From Psococerastis gibbosa (taxonomy: Eukaryota > Arthropoda > Insecta > Psocodea > Psocidae): a stretch of 64,000 nt of DNA. The notes beneath the pieces were generated by a model that worked only from the letters and a program-made list of their open reading frames with translations, ran no database searches and had not been told where the DNA came from. Numbering within the stretch: position 1 is the stretch's first letter; every line of letters starts with the position of its first letter. The translations under genes and the position numbers were made by a program. Shown one piece after another: positions 46,501-55,890 of this stretch. The stretch is from positions 28,360,290 to 28,424,289 of the forward strand of contig OZ020489.1 in the NCBI GenBank assembly GCA_963971405.1. The letters are read 5' to 3'.

Positions 46501-48899
46501 GTCATAAAATTCCTATGCAGAAAATTTAATGACAGCTATATTGGCGGAAAAATTCAGTTTCCAAAAATGTATACATAGGCCTATGTGCATGCTAATAATT
46601 GCTAACCTGAGGCAGTAGTTTGGCAAGAGCACGACTTCCCTTTTCAGAGCAGCAGTCTCCAAAGTCCAAATAGCCACGGTGGTCGCCAATCTGCGACAGA
46701 AGAGGCATTTAAAGAATTTCTAACCATAAGCTAAGTATTAACCTCCATCATCATCAATAATTAGCTCCAGTTGCCCGGGTATACGCGAGCCTCCAACACC
46801 CCATCCACTTCTGATCATCCTCTGGTACCAGTCCTACTGTTCTGAGATCGTCCTCAATCTGGTTTCATATTCCATCTACTTTTTCCTCCAGCTATTTCCA
46901 CTTGCTATCTATTCGCTTTGCGTGTCCAACCCATTGCAGTCTTCTTCTCGCCAATGAACTCTCTTCTCATCACTTCATTATTAGGCCCCAAGCTAATGAG
47001 CGCGTCATAGCCTTATCCAATCACCATATACCATTTATTACGTTTGTTTTGCTTTCTCAGCTACTAAAATTTAAGCCAGTTATAGGATGGTCATGCTTCA
47101 CAGTCTCCTCTTATTTTCAATGTGAATATGATGGCTGTCATAGGACAAGAAGAGATAGGGTTTGAAACGAAGTGATGAGAAGAGTGTGTGGGGTGGAATA
47201 ACTACTGGTGGAGAGGATAGCGAGAAAGAGACTCCAATGTGGTTCGGACACGAAAGGGGAATGGATACCACCAGGAGCTCGAGGTAATGACTGGAGGTAG
47301 AAGTAGAGGGAACTCGAAGAAGAGAAGGACCAAGGAAGAGACACAGACCACAATGAGGACGATCTCAAAAGAGTGGGACCTGAAGAATAATCAGAAGTGG
47401 AGAGAAAGGAGGACGTGTAGGAGGGTCACGTATCACATCCGGGCAACTGGATCTGATTATTGATGATGATCATAGCTATGTTGCTAACCGATCTAACAAA
47501 AATAATTCTTATAGGTTCGGCAAAGTGAAGATAATTTATTTCAGGAATATGTTGGAATGAAGTGTGTACGGCTGTTACGGGAATGGCTAGCCCTGTCTTC
47601 TCCGACTGTTTAGCTGATTAAGCGATTATATTCGAATGCAACTTTAGTTGGACATCGGTATTCAGCATTTAAGTTCTATTTTTCTTTCTGTTTAGTATGA
47701 GGCAAGCAATGATCCTTTCATGCATCAAATATTCAAGAGAGACCTTGATAAACTTGGTAAAGAGGACTTTCCCAGGTCCACAGCTGAAGCCATGGACCGT
47801 ATTTGTAAACATGGTGACTTGGCTTATTTTGGACTGAATGAAGCTATTGATTGGGCATTCAGTCAAGTGAAGCGTAAAGAAGGTCTTCGGCGGAATTGCA
47901 ATCTGCGGAAAATGTCTTTTGACGCAGGAAAAGTCAGCGTAGGCATTATCTTTCCTAAGAAAAGCCATTTTCGAGGCATAATTAATTACTAGTAAGTATA
48001 TAATGTTTTTATTTATTTATTTTGTCCCTTTGGTCCAGTAAATACGTAAGAAAAGCAGCGCATTTCAGGAAAGGTCCGTTGGCATCGAATTTATTTTAGT
48101 TTTTTATGATTTTCGTGATGCTGAATATGTTTCGAGGTGGAACATTGTGAAAAATGCAAAAAAAAAAAAAAAAAAAAAACAAATTACTCCTCTCTGCGGT
48201 TTTCTGTCTGTAGCTTTAAAAGTAAGTTCTCGTGAAGTTGGGGTTGCTTGCTTCGGAGGGCATGTAAAGCAGGCGGTCCCGGGTCTTCCTAGGTGAGTGT
48301 GACAGGGCTTTATAGCCCTAACTCCGCTGATATTTATTTATTTGAGTCCCTTACAAGTTGGGATGCCTTGCATTGCCATATACCAATATTGTAGTGAATG
48401 AAAATATGGTATATATTGTACTGTAGTATACGCCAAGTTTCGTTGGGCGAATAAGCCTACGTCCATAAAAAGTCGAGAAAATATTAAATAAAATAAAATC
48501 TTCGAAAATTTATGTATAAATCAGCTAAATGGCAATTTTTGTTTCAGTTTATATCTGTTGTTAAGCAGAGGCACATTTAAGAGACTTATAAGGAAGCACT
48601 GGCCCCTCCAAAAGAGCATCAAATTGGATGAAGTGCAACCGGTCGAGCTCAGCAACGTGTTCATGATGTTCGTGGTAGTAGGTTTAGGCGTCGTGGCAGC
48701 AGTGGTGTTGTTCATTGCTGAGCTACACTTTGGCCGGAAAAGGGTGAAGATTAAAAGGCCTAACAGTGACGCAGCAGGAGAGGTGATTACACCGAAATTT
48801 CACCTAGAAACACTGCTTGAGAATGCGGAAAGGAAGATGTTTTTCCAGGCTGTTAGGAGGAGGGACGTCGCCGATGGTGTGTTATTATATAAATATTGA
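37571..48899 (+). CDS. Ionotropic receptor, IR75-like (9 exons, 675 aa)
   Basis: Exons are 37571-37733, 42338-42519, 43397-43561, 44023-44282, 44811-44981, 45372-45592, 46138-46355, 47696-47991 and 48548-48899. All junctions are GT/AG and in phase. These receptors are ligand-gated cation channels of chemosensory dendrites, related to ionotropic glutamate receptors. Residues 1-19 are a signal peptide. The N-terminal domain holds NNYFSDINTPFD and EVYRLTPQKPLRT. S1 begins LRVGYVNSPPFTYH, and the iGluR carboxylate-binding arginine appears kept in IADFALTQKR. M1 is about 339-360, the pore loop 371-387, M3 about 399-424 with SYSASLMSYLT in place of SYTANLAAF, and M4 about 596-616. The clade call rests on the motifs before S1 and is not certain. 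An upstream in-frame ATG at 37517 would add 18 residues and hide the signal peptide, so I prefer 37571. A polyadenylation signal AATAAA lies at 49377. Introns carry a whole LINE, two MITEs and SINEs. Confidence 0.88.
37936..41544 (-). mobile_element. Full-length non-LTR retrotransposon with 19-bp TSD
   Basis: The element is flanked by a perfect direct repeat AACAATGAGAGGGGTTTAT at 37917-37935 and 41545-41563. The 3' end (left side) is a (GAA)n tail next to GAGCCGG; the 5' UTR is roughly 41544-40945. It lies antisense in intron 1 of the ionotropic receptor gene. Length (3.6 kb), single intact ORF and unmutated target duplication all indicate a young copy. Confidence 0.92.
37954..40944 (-). CDS. 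LINE polyprotein: AP-endonuclease plus reverse transcriptase
   Basis: This is a single uninterrupted ORF of 996 codons. Residues about 27-270 are an apurinic-type endonuclease with LATWNVRTM, VQEIRW (60-65), SAYAPT, GDFNAKIG (167-174), NQIDHILVS and SDHFLV. Residues about 500-800 are a reverse transcriptase with APGKDGITSEIL, CGFRPARGTVDQI, FVDFRQAFDSIW, GRGVRQGDALSATLFN and catalytic YADD (733-736). The C-terminal tail (RPRNRWKDELENDLRELG, then RWW) is typical of RTE-like and related elements. No second ORF or RNase H is seen. The EN-RT layout in one ORF and the (GAA)n tail favour an RTE-like clade, but a phylogeny is needed. The lack of any stop or frameshift suggests recent insertion and possible activity. 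Confidence 0.93.
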   Translation of the reverse strand: MTQDTPRNNYTGTRRRPPQNKRASLELKLATWNVRTMLMPGKMQEIGREILKYNFDIVAVQEIRWKGQGEIRKSDFTVYFSGNQDKTGQRGTGFFVTKRARGKVIGFEPISDRICKIRIKGKFRNISILSAYAPTEEADNDEKEAFYDQMTYSIENIPQYDITVVLGDFNAKIGKEPFTQTTCGLFSKHQTTNENGRLLIGMAAANKLAVMSTYFQHKNIHLGTWTITGTTETNQIDHILVSARHASSVIDVKTCRGPNCDSDHFLVKAVMREKLSNAQKRKPKERTVWNQELFKVQDVKDNFQREIRNKLQEQREERAEDENVNDINHKWEQLREALTTVTRDIIGEKERVRNEWFDDECVQIIQRKNEARKRKLQRNTRSAQEEYDELRREANRVCRRKKKEMINKKLEEIENKRQQNQTRKFYKDTDWFRKEYKARLSGCKDKNGKLLGEEESIMERWTEYFKELLNKESDTTPEEEPLPQTAEMLIPPPTLIEVENAIKRMNNYKAPGKDGITSEILKYSGSEVVKELHDIITKIWANECMPEAWQTGTIVPIYKKGDKLDCNNYRGITLLNTAYKTFSNLLLRKISPYAEEIIGEYQCGFRPARGTVDQIFVVRQTMEKCYEHNTDLHMLFVDFRQAFDSIWKDSLYNTMIRQGIPKKLVNLVKMTMENARASVIIDGRCGEEFPLGRGVRQGDALSATLFNLALQAALQNIVESGTIVYKSQMICAYADDIVIITKNRKQLGEILARLCVEASRAGLEINVSKTKYLVMSALERRRRSDNLTVQGMAFENVKSFIYLGAEVNNQNKTSAEIDRRITAANRAYFANLKLLKSRLISRATKLRIYKTLIRPVATYGSETWNLTVNDANKLRVLERKIIRRIYGPLYEYGEWRIRHNAEIDAALNGEDIVRFIKAQRLRWLGHVVRMSEERMPRKMYKASMTGRRLPGRPRNRWKDELENDLRELGVSRWWSVVQNREEWRSVVEQAKAHQGL
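42036..42221 (-). pseudogene. Non-LTR retrotransposon C-terminal fragment in receptor intron 1
   Basis: The minus strand encodes CRWGLAEDPNCECRQHQDDG, then RLLVCPRQ and ATFW. The W-G-L-x-x-x-P-x-C-x-C motif followed by H...C-P is the zinc-knuckle end of many non-LTR polyproteins. It is 61 codons only, without the reverse transcriptase, inside intron 1 of the ionotropic receptor gene. Confidence 0.6.
42871..43269. mobile_element. Foldback MITE, family F, copy 3
   Basis: TTAAGAGGACATGCTACGTA at the left and ATCCTCTTAA at the right, with more diverged arms than copy 1. It lies in intron 2 of the ionotropic receptor, ending about 130 bp before exon 3. Confidence 0.8.
43850..44000 (-). repeat. 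tRNA-derived SINE, family S1, in receptor intron 3
   Basis: Minus-oriented copy (CTAGTTGAGTGTAAGCGAGC, TTTATAGCCC-like end) ending about 20 bp before exon 4 of the receptor (44023). Confidence 0.55.
44990..45128 (-). repeat. Dispersed repeat B fragment in receptor intron 5
   Basis: Reverse-oriented 5' block only: GGGGTGCCTCAAGTTTATAA, CAGACTCACTCCCCCGCCAG. It starts within about 10 bp of the exon 5 donor at 44982. Confidence 0.55.
45621..45838. mobile_element. Palindromic MITE, family M, copy in receptor intron 6
   Basis: Ends TTAAGGCGGCTATTCCACCG and its near-complement at 45819-45838. Core GACGTGGTAGCAGACATCAT is present in both arms, with an inner segment (TTATAATAGATAAGTATCTA ... AGTCTCCTTAA) that recurs at 62432-62552. 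Confidence 0.8.
46610..46712 (-). repeat. Coding-like duplicated fragment (GDCCSEKG), copy 2
   Basis: Partner of 28735-28848, located in intron 7 of the ionotropic receptor. Conserved peptide IGDHRGYLDFGDCCSEKG; the frame breaks soon after. Confidence 0.45.
46750..46985 (-). mobile_element. LINE 3' end, minus copy of an inverted pair
   Basis: On the minus strand it runs from a GATGAGAAGAG motif to CCCGGGCAACTGGAGC and a (GAT)n tail near 46750. It is homologous to the plus-strand copy at 47160-47470. Both lie in intron 7 of the ionotropic receptor, about 170 bp apart. Coding is decayed. Confidence 0.6.
47160..47470 (+). mobile_element. LINE 3' end, plus copy of an inverted pair
   Basis: Plus-strand partner of the copy at 46750-46985. 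It contains ACTGGTGGAGAGGATAGCGA, TCCGGGCAACTGGATC and a TGATGATGAT tail. A related stretch (CACTGGTGGAGAGACAAAAT) occurs at 25358. The reading frame is broken. Confidence 0.6.
48158..48179. repeat. Poly-A tract of 22 bases in receptor intron 8
   Basis: Uninterrupted A run, 64 bp upstream of the truncated S1 SINE at 48243. Confidence 0.9.
48243..48335 (+). repeat. SINE S1, 5'-truncated, in receptor intron 8
   Basis: Carries TTCGGAGGGCATGTAAAGCA, GGTCTTCCTAGGTGAGTGTG and TATAGCCCTAACTCCGCT, but lacks the tRNA-like head. Confidence 0.6.
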
Positions 48900-51059
48900 T
48901 AGGTTATAGCAATGCGCTTCAGAGTTAATTCGCAACGCTTATTGTTAGAGCCAATCGGAGGGTGAAAAGCCTCACAAATGTACAAAATTAAATATCTCAA
49001 AATATATTGACCGTAGAGCTGACAAAGATGTCACAGAAATGATCCTTTACATTTTGATACATAATTCGTGCCTGTCTATAACACATATTGGTTACAATTA
49101 TAGAACTTGATTTGAACAAACAACGGTTGGTGACGGCGTGTGGAGGAAGAAATTTGAAAACCGTGGCCAATGGGTGTTAGTGCTGCCACGTATCAAAGGA
49201 GGAGAATTTCTTTTAAGGGATGTAATATTTTGATATCTCTGCAATGGTTATTTCCGGAAAATTCGACATTGTACAAAAACGTAGTGGGGTTGTCCGATTT
49301 GCTCTTAAGTATTTAATATCTCTCCCTCTTAAATATTTCTTTGGAAACAAACCATGTCTATGTATTACTGATTATAATAAATAATCCCTCGTTCAGGAAT
49401 TAATTAATTTAGTCGAAAATGCCCAAGCCTGCTTTGTTTACAAAACATTTGGAAATATATATATATATGTATACAGTATGAAAACAAATATAAAATTATG
49501 TTTTGCTCGGCATGATTCTGGTATTTTCGGACTTGGGACAGGTATTCAGCTTTTCAAGGGTTAATCCCATCATCGCTTGAAGTCTCGGTACTGCATGGCG
49601 CCGATAAATAAGATGTAATAAACAAGAAAATTTGTTCTTCTACACTTTGGTGTGCATTATGGTGCCGTCATTAACACCGATCGGTCTCAGTTATGGGACT
49701 TGATTTGTTAAATATAACGGTTACTGAGGTTGTCAGGTCGAAGAAGTTCCAAAACTGTGGCTAATTGGCGTTAGTCACTGCCTCATACTATATAACAATA
49801 CTAGTATATACAGTATATATAAAATAAGAAACATTTCTTCTACTTTATAGCATCTCATATTTAAGGCTCTAGGATTGAAATGTCATGAGAAATTTGAATT
49901 TGTGCAGAAAAGCGGAAGATGCGGTGGTCCATTTGCTTCTACTAATTAGAATTCGCCTTAATTCCTGAATCTGGGTAATATTAATTTTAAAAAAATCCCA
50001 TTGACATCAGTTCATACATAACGTATGTTATTGTCGGACACAGTCCGTATTATATTTCACCTTGGAAATTTATGACTAAAAGGCTCCATCCGAAAAAATG
50101 AAGCTAACTGGCAGTTGCGTTCAAAATCAGCGTCTAGTGGTAGTAAGATAACTGGTAGTCTCCGAGATATCACCACCATGGTGTCCGAACTCGTAATATC
50201 TCCATTACCTTACACGAAGCTAATTGGGGTGGAGCCCAATTAAATACTATTAAGACTGTTGGAAAATGCAACATGCAACACAGATTTTTAGGCGGAATTA
50301 AAGGTTTCTAAGAATTCTAAAACCTTGGATAGGTAATAAAATGTGAGTCACCATATACTTTCCACATGATTGTAAAAAAATATTATAGCCTACAGGTTTA
50401 AATTCATAAGACAATGCAACTATGCAAGAACAGAAATCGTCCAAAAATAGTACCTGGCACGTGACCAATCCACTAATATTCATAAACAAAATAGCTATAC
50501 AGAACACGTTGTAGCAAATTGTTTTTAATGGCATTAGATTTTTTTCAAACTTACACTGATGCTTCGAAAAAGTTAGAACGTTCTGCCATGGAGCTTTTCA
50601 AATACTGACAGCATTGAGCCGAAAGACCCTGTATGTACTATGCCTTTCTTATGGCCAGCATTATACTGCTAAAGTTCCAATCAGTCATAATTACTAAGGA
50701 ATTGACTGAAGATAAGTAATATCAGTTTATTACTTTTGAAGAGTAAATTATAAACCGATTTTTATCAGTTCAATCGAACGGCATCACCATCCTTGCCCAC
50801 AGCAGAACATTTTTAGAGCGACAAAACATAAAATACGCCTAGTGTTTTAATTTAGAAAAGGCTCAATATGAAAATGTTTAAAGCTTCTTAAAATGGAAAC
50901 GCTGCCCTATTTATATTATACGTATATTCTATAATATATTATAAAAAGTATTGAATATTGAAAAGTACATGCCAAGCTTATGTTATGTTCGCTAAAAAAC
51001 GTTATATAACGCTTGATAGGATGTTGGACCGTGTAATGTGGCCCAATTAGTCGGCTAGC
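48900..51059. other. 3' intergenic region between receptor and SRPRB
   Basis: The two genes converge here. AATAAA at 49377 fits the receptor. For SRPRB, TTTATT on plus at 50728-50733 is an AATAAA on minus, about 490 bp after the stop. Repeats occupy 48985-49970. Confidence 0.4.
48985..49970. repeat. Two diverged copies of a dispersed repeat downstream of the receptor
   Basis: GAACTTGATTTGAACAAACA with ACCGTGGCCAATGGGTGTTA (49105-49190) recurs as GGACTTGATTTGTTAAATAT with ACTGTGGCTAATTGGCGTTA (49695-49785). A related block (CTACATTTTGATGCCGTCAC) is at 61275. Confidence 0.45.
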
Positions 51060-51227
51060 TTAGGTGCCCATTCCACATACGTACAACGTCAACGAAAAAT
51101 TGAAAAATGACGTCAAAATGACGTAAATTGACGTGGTAGCAGAATTTTTAGTATGTCTTTAATGTCTGCTAAAACGTCATTTTTCAATTTTTCGTTGACG
51201 ATTGACGTATATGGAATACCCCCCTAA
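51060..51227. mobile_element. Palindromic MITE, family M, copy at SRPRB stop codon
   Basis: Ends TTAGGTGCCCATTCCACATA and GGAATACCCCCCTAA. It holds AAATGACGTCAAAATGACGT and TTGACGTGGTAGCAGAATTT. The right terminus overlaps the TAG stop of SRPRB (51224-51226 on minus), so insertion was at the very end of the coding sequence. Confidence 0.8.
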
Positions 51228-53259
51228 GCGACCTGCTGCAGCCATTCCTCCAACTCGTGCAGATTGGGACCGTTGTCTTCATCAGACATGATAGCAGACG
51301 ACTCGGCAAAGGTGACATCAATGGGGCTGATGTGATCAAATTCAAAGTCTTTGCCCTGCTTACCGAGAAACGCGCCACGGGACTTGTTATCAATTGATTC
51401 CAGTTGGCTTGTTTTGGTTTTTCTCAAAATATTTCTGAAAAATAAAAGCCTTTTTAAATGTCAAAAAAATAATAGGTAACTAATTTTTAACACTGTCCAA
51501 TCAGAATCAGTTTCAAGTTTTTACCATTTAAATAGAAATGGCGGATTTGTGTCATATTAGCCCAGTTTGTTCATTATTTGCATGTGGAAGAGGATTATGC
51601 TGTACTATCACGCCCGGTCGACTGGAATTCAATACAGATAATGATGTATTTAATATTTGGGGCATAATGAAGAATTTAACCGTAATGAGGATGGCCGATT
51701 GGCCTTTACGTCTTTACTATAGTTGACAAAGTACTAAATATAAATATTTATTCTATGGTACTACCCGACCACGATAGGATAACATTTAGAACACTTTGTT
51801 TTTTCCAAAATTTGCATAAGCGGACCATTGAGTTTAGTCGATTTTTAGAAAGTGTTCTAAATGTCATCCAACCGTTATCGGGTAGTACTAGGCCTACATA
51901 CAGTATATTTTTATACTATGATTGTTGGCATAGCGATGCGCTGGGTCTAGGACCTTATATAATCGTTCTAGAATATCTCGGCTGCATCTGAAGAAAACAT
52001 CATGTGTCACAGGCTTCAAATAGCGTTCGATAACTTGGATTTTCCAATTTCAGGTCTCAGTAAGTTATTGTTTTACATTCTCTATCAATCTTTAGAGGTT
52101 TTGGAACTAACTTCAACCACTAAAGATGACATAGGTACATTAGACAAAGCTTACATTTCCTTTTCTAGAAGAGAGCGAACTGCAGAAGATCCTTTTGCCA
52201 TAGCCTCATCTTGTTTATTGCACAGAATTAATATTGGTGGGTGGATAGACTGGATGGTCTCGTCAGACAGAACATTGTAGAGGTATTCTGCCACATCTCG
52301 GAGCTCTCTTTGGATGTTCAAAGAGTCTATCACGAAAACGAGACCTCGAGCTTGAGATTTATACTGGTCGAGGATTCGGTTACGAACTCGCTCTTGCCCT
52401 GGAACATCTATGAGCTGCACAGTTTTCTGTCGTAAAAGTAAAAAAATAATTATCCTTCATACATAAATTGTCTAAATCAAAGCGCCCAGAACCTTTTTCT
52501 TCGTTCATTATACAGAAATTTAATACTCATCTTCAGTGGACTGCCAATGTTTGAAGACTATTAATATTCAAGATTCTACTTAACAGCATTTTGAGGCTCT
52601 AAGAAAGAAGAGCCAAAACCATTCCACAATTAGTACATCCTGCTTTCGTGCTTTGCTAATCAAGGTTTAAAATAGGCTACTTACATTTCCAGTTTTGTAA
52701 TCTATTTCATTTTCTTTCATTGACGTATGCGTGTCAAAAAACTTTTCATAAGCTAAGCGAGCAAATATCAACGTTTTTCCAGAATCGGACAGTCCCAGAA
52801 GCAAAATACCATGTCGTTTCACTCTCTTCTTCAAAACCACGTAGATCAACACTAAAAGGAAATGTGTTTTTCAAAAATTATGTCTAAAATGGGTTCTTTA
52901 AATAAACAAAATGCATGAACTGTAGTCCATTGTACAAGGGATGAGCTCCACCTGAATCATGAAAATATATTTGATAAATATTATGACTTACCACATTCTT
53001 ATTCGAACTGCCTTTCTGTCATATTATTCAAGAATTTAATACAAAGACATCGGAAACACCTCAACAATGGTACAACCGCAACATATTACTTGGTAGTTAA
53101 TAGTAAATATAGAAAATAGGGATAGTTACCTATAGTTATTAGCACAGCAGCAATGGCTACAATAATTCCTAGAAATTGGGGATCTTCCCATTGCGATATC
53201 GGCTTGGAAAAGGGAACCTTCCTTGGAATTTTTTGCACGTTGTCCACTTTTGACGCCAT
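51224..53259 (-). CDS. SRPRB: Signal recognition particle receptor subunit beta (4 exons)
   Basis: Exons on the minus strand are 53259-53130, 52851-52685, 52426-52155 and 51434-51224, joining in phase to 259 codons plus stop. SRPRB is the ER membrane-anchored small GTPase that tethers SRP receptor alpha and so delivers ribosome-nascent chain complexes to the translocon. A membrane anchor occupies residues about 29-50 (FLGIIVAIAAVLITI, continuing into exon 2). The P-loop is GLSDSGKT (63-70), G3 is DVPGQE (106-111) and G4 is CNKQD (168-172). LGKQGKDFEFDHI and the end LHELEEWLQQVA match the conserved C-terminal part of the family. Length is close to the 271 residues of the human protein. The TAG stop at 51226-51224 lies inside the terminal inverted repeat of a MITE (51060-51227), so the 3' UTR starts in transposon DNA. 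Confidence 0.93.
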
Positions 53260-53944
53260 ATTGTATGTTGATACTTGACTTGATTGTTGATGTGGAGAAA
53301 CGTGTACTTAGTGTCTTTAAATCTTGCAATTTGTCTATTGACACGAATTTCTGAATTTGGCGGGAATGCAACTTACGTGTATAGTACGGTATATTTGTTA
53401 AATAACCTACAACAATACAAATTTTATTGTAAAATGTTGGTGATATTCTGTATATTGTGTCTTTCAGTTTAATGCGCCTATGATCTGCTTCGGTTTTGCC
53501 TTATTCGCTTCCCAAGCGGAATAAAGTTCTGCATAGGACAGCCACGATAAAGATATATTTAGCTATTGAATTTTTGTAAGTACACTTTAGCGCCTTTATT
53601 AGTCCCCACGCTTGATTATGAGATTATCGCCTATTGAGCCACTGTTGTTATCGAAGCTAGGAGTGTATATGGCTAAGTATAGAATTTAGTTACATTAAAT
53701 TAATAAAACTAGTTCGAAATCTTTTAGATTTCCATCAGTCAGCGAACTGAATGTGTGCAGTACGCTACAGGATGATTAAATGCAGGCTGACAAGCTAGGA
53801 CCTAATATACAGTTCGCAAGGTAATAATAATTGTATTATATACCACAGGCTTCGTTTACTTTCTGCAATATTGCGGTTATCTATCTGTGTACACAGTTTT
53901 AGGGACACCACAATATGTGTTATTAGTCATTGGCGTAGGAAGGG

Positions 53945-54660
53945 GCTAAGCCCCCCCCCCCCAGGTCCACCCGTAGCCCCCCCAGGATTTCTGGTGACAA
54001 AGACGTTATGAAGGCTAAAGGCATAGTATCCACAATAATTAAAGGGAAATTAATTCTTAGTATGCCTATTTTACATGAAAAAAATCAACTTACTGACTCA
54101 AAATGCTTAAAATCCCAATACTTCAGGGCTATTTTTTCAACCAAAAAAAAACCGGGGCCCCCCTCAATGGTAGGTATATTCGTCGCTATATTATCTCAAT
54201 TGTAATGCTTGCAAACATTGGCGTGTATAGGGAGTCCTGCCCCCCCCCCCCTCCCCAGGATTTCTGGTCACAAAGACGTTATGGAGGCGAAAGGCATGGT
54301 ATCCACAATAACGAAAGGGAAAATAATTCTCGGTATGCTTATTTCACATGAAAGACATCATAATAACAAAAAATCAACACATTGACCAAGTACTTTCACA
54401 AAATGCTTGAAACCCCAATATTTCAGACCTATTTTTTCAAAAATTTTCTTCGGGGGAGACCCCCCGGACATTGAGCTCTTCCGGAATTTTGATAATTTGG
54501 ACTGGCAGTCAATGTGCTAATTTGGGCTTATCCATCAATTTTTTTCTCCGGGGGAGACCCCGGGCCCCCCTTTCTCCACGATAGAATATTCGTAAAACCT
54601 CACTAATTTGGACCCAATTATCAATTTTTTTTCTCCGGGGGGGGAGGGGCGGGTTCGTCT
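53945..54660. repeat. GGGGGAGACCCC-type dispersed repeats
   Basis: Three or four diverged copies of a unit with AATGCTTAAAATCCCAATA, TTCAGGGCTATTTTTTCAA and CGGGGGAGACCCCC, preceded by C runs. Similar units are at 20360-20590, 34735-34890, 55395-55890 and 60690-60780. Class not recognised. Confidence 0.5.
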
Positions 54661-55029
54661 ACCTAGCTCCCTTGCACCGCGCTAAGCATTGGTTTCCCTA
54701 TACCTTCTTAAGATATTTCAGAATTTGCATGGCAGCCGCGGCTCCTAGATAAGCTAAGCACTATTTTAATGAACCATTTATGAACCATTTCCTACTAGAT
54801 TTTAATGAATTTTGTCATCTTAGAGTGCGGCAGTACATCCAGAGGTTAGCTCCTATGCACCGCCGTGGCCGGCCTGGCTCCTGTGAACCAGACAGTGTGC
54901 TTCAATTGCTAATAGCAAATTGGCTGTATTGCTGGCCACAATAGAGCAAATTCAATTTTAGCGCTGTTTTTAAAAAAATAGAAATGGTGTACATGGTATA
55001 ATCAAATAATTGCACGCAATCAAGACTAC

Positions 55030-55265
55030 CATCAGAATGCAGCTATTGGTCGGAAAAGTGGCCAAGAACAATGAGATTACCCAAAATTATGAATTTTTGG
55101 TTTTCACAAACTTCGCTCCAAATTACACTATTCGAACATTTTCTTAAATTTCTGGTTCAAAATACTGTTATTGGACGGAAAAAGATGCCAAGAGCGTATC
55201 AATTTCCAAATTTCAAGATATTTGTGGTGTTCACTAATTTCACCCCTAAATGCACAATCGGACAA
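55030..55265. repeat. Two diverged reverse-oriented units of the 124-bp repeat
   Basis: TTGGTCGGAAAAGTGGCCAA is the reverse complement of the unit landmark, followed by AATTTTTGGTTTTC, AATTACACTATTCGAA and TTTCACCCCTAA. The spacing matches about two units, 2.5 kb left of the main array and in the opposite orientation. Confidence 0.65.
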
Positions 55266-55394
55266 ATTAAATAATTAAATATCAGAATCGATATCTCTCT
55301 TACCGGTCGGAAACGTTGTCAAGAACGAGATACTTTTGGCTTTAATTCCATTATTCGAACATTTTTTTTCAATTTCTGGTTCAAGCAGGTCAGT

Positions 55395-55890
55395 GATTCA
55401 ACACCAACAGTGGGTCCGCCCCCCCCCCACCCAAAATTTACCAAAACAGAAAATTGTTCAGATATTTCTTTTAAAAAAATTCCCCTGCTTCCAATTTGTT
55501 AATAAAGTTATCGTCTGCAAAATCAAAAACTTTCTGCCGACAAACTATTTCAGGCCTATCTTTTAAAAAACATTCCCCGGGGTAGACCTCGGGCCCCCCT
55601 TGTAAGCTGTAATATTCTTCACATGTAAAATATAAACACATAACTGCTATCAAGTTGCGTAAGTGCGTAAATTCCACTATTTTGAACCTATTCTTTTTCT
55701 AAATAATTCCCCGGGGGAGACGCGCCTGCCCCCTTTCTCGTAGTTGGTCTGCTATTCTTCGGCTGAAAACCTAAACATTATTAGAATACGTTTCAAGACG
55801 TATATACACCAAAATGTGAAAACTCCACAATTTCAGGCCTATTTTGTTTCAAAAGCCGTTCCGGGGGAGACCTCCGGGCCCCCCTTTGGC
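55395..55890. repeat. GGGGGAGACCCC-type dispersed repeats, second cluster
   Basis: Repeated TTTCAGGCCTATCTTTTAAA and CCCCGGGGGAGACGCG-like blocks alternate with short AT-rich spacers, as in 53945-54660. Confidence 0.45.
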
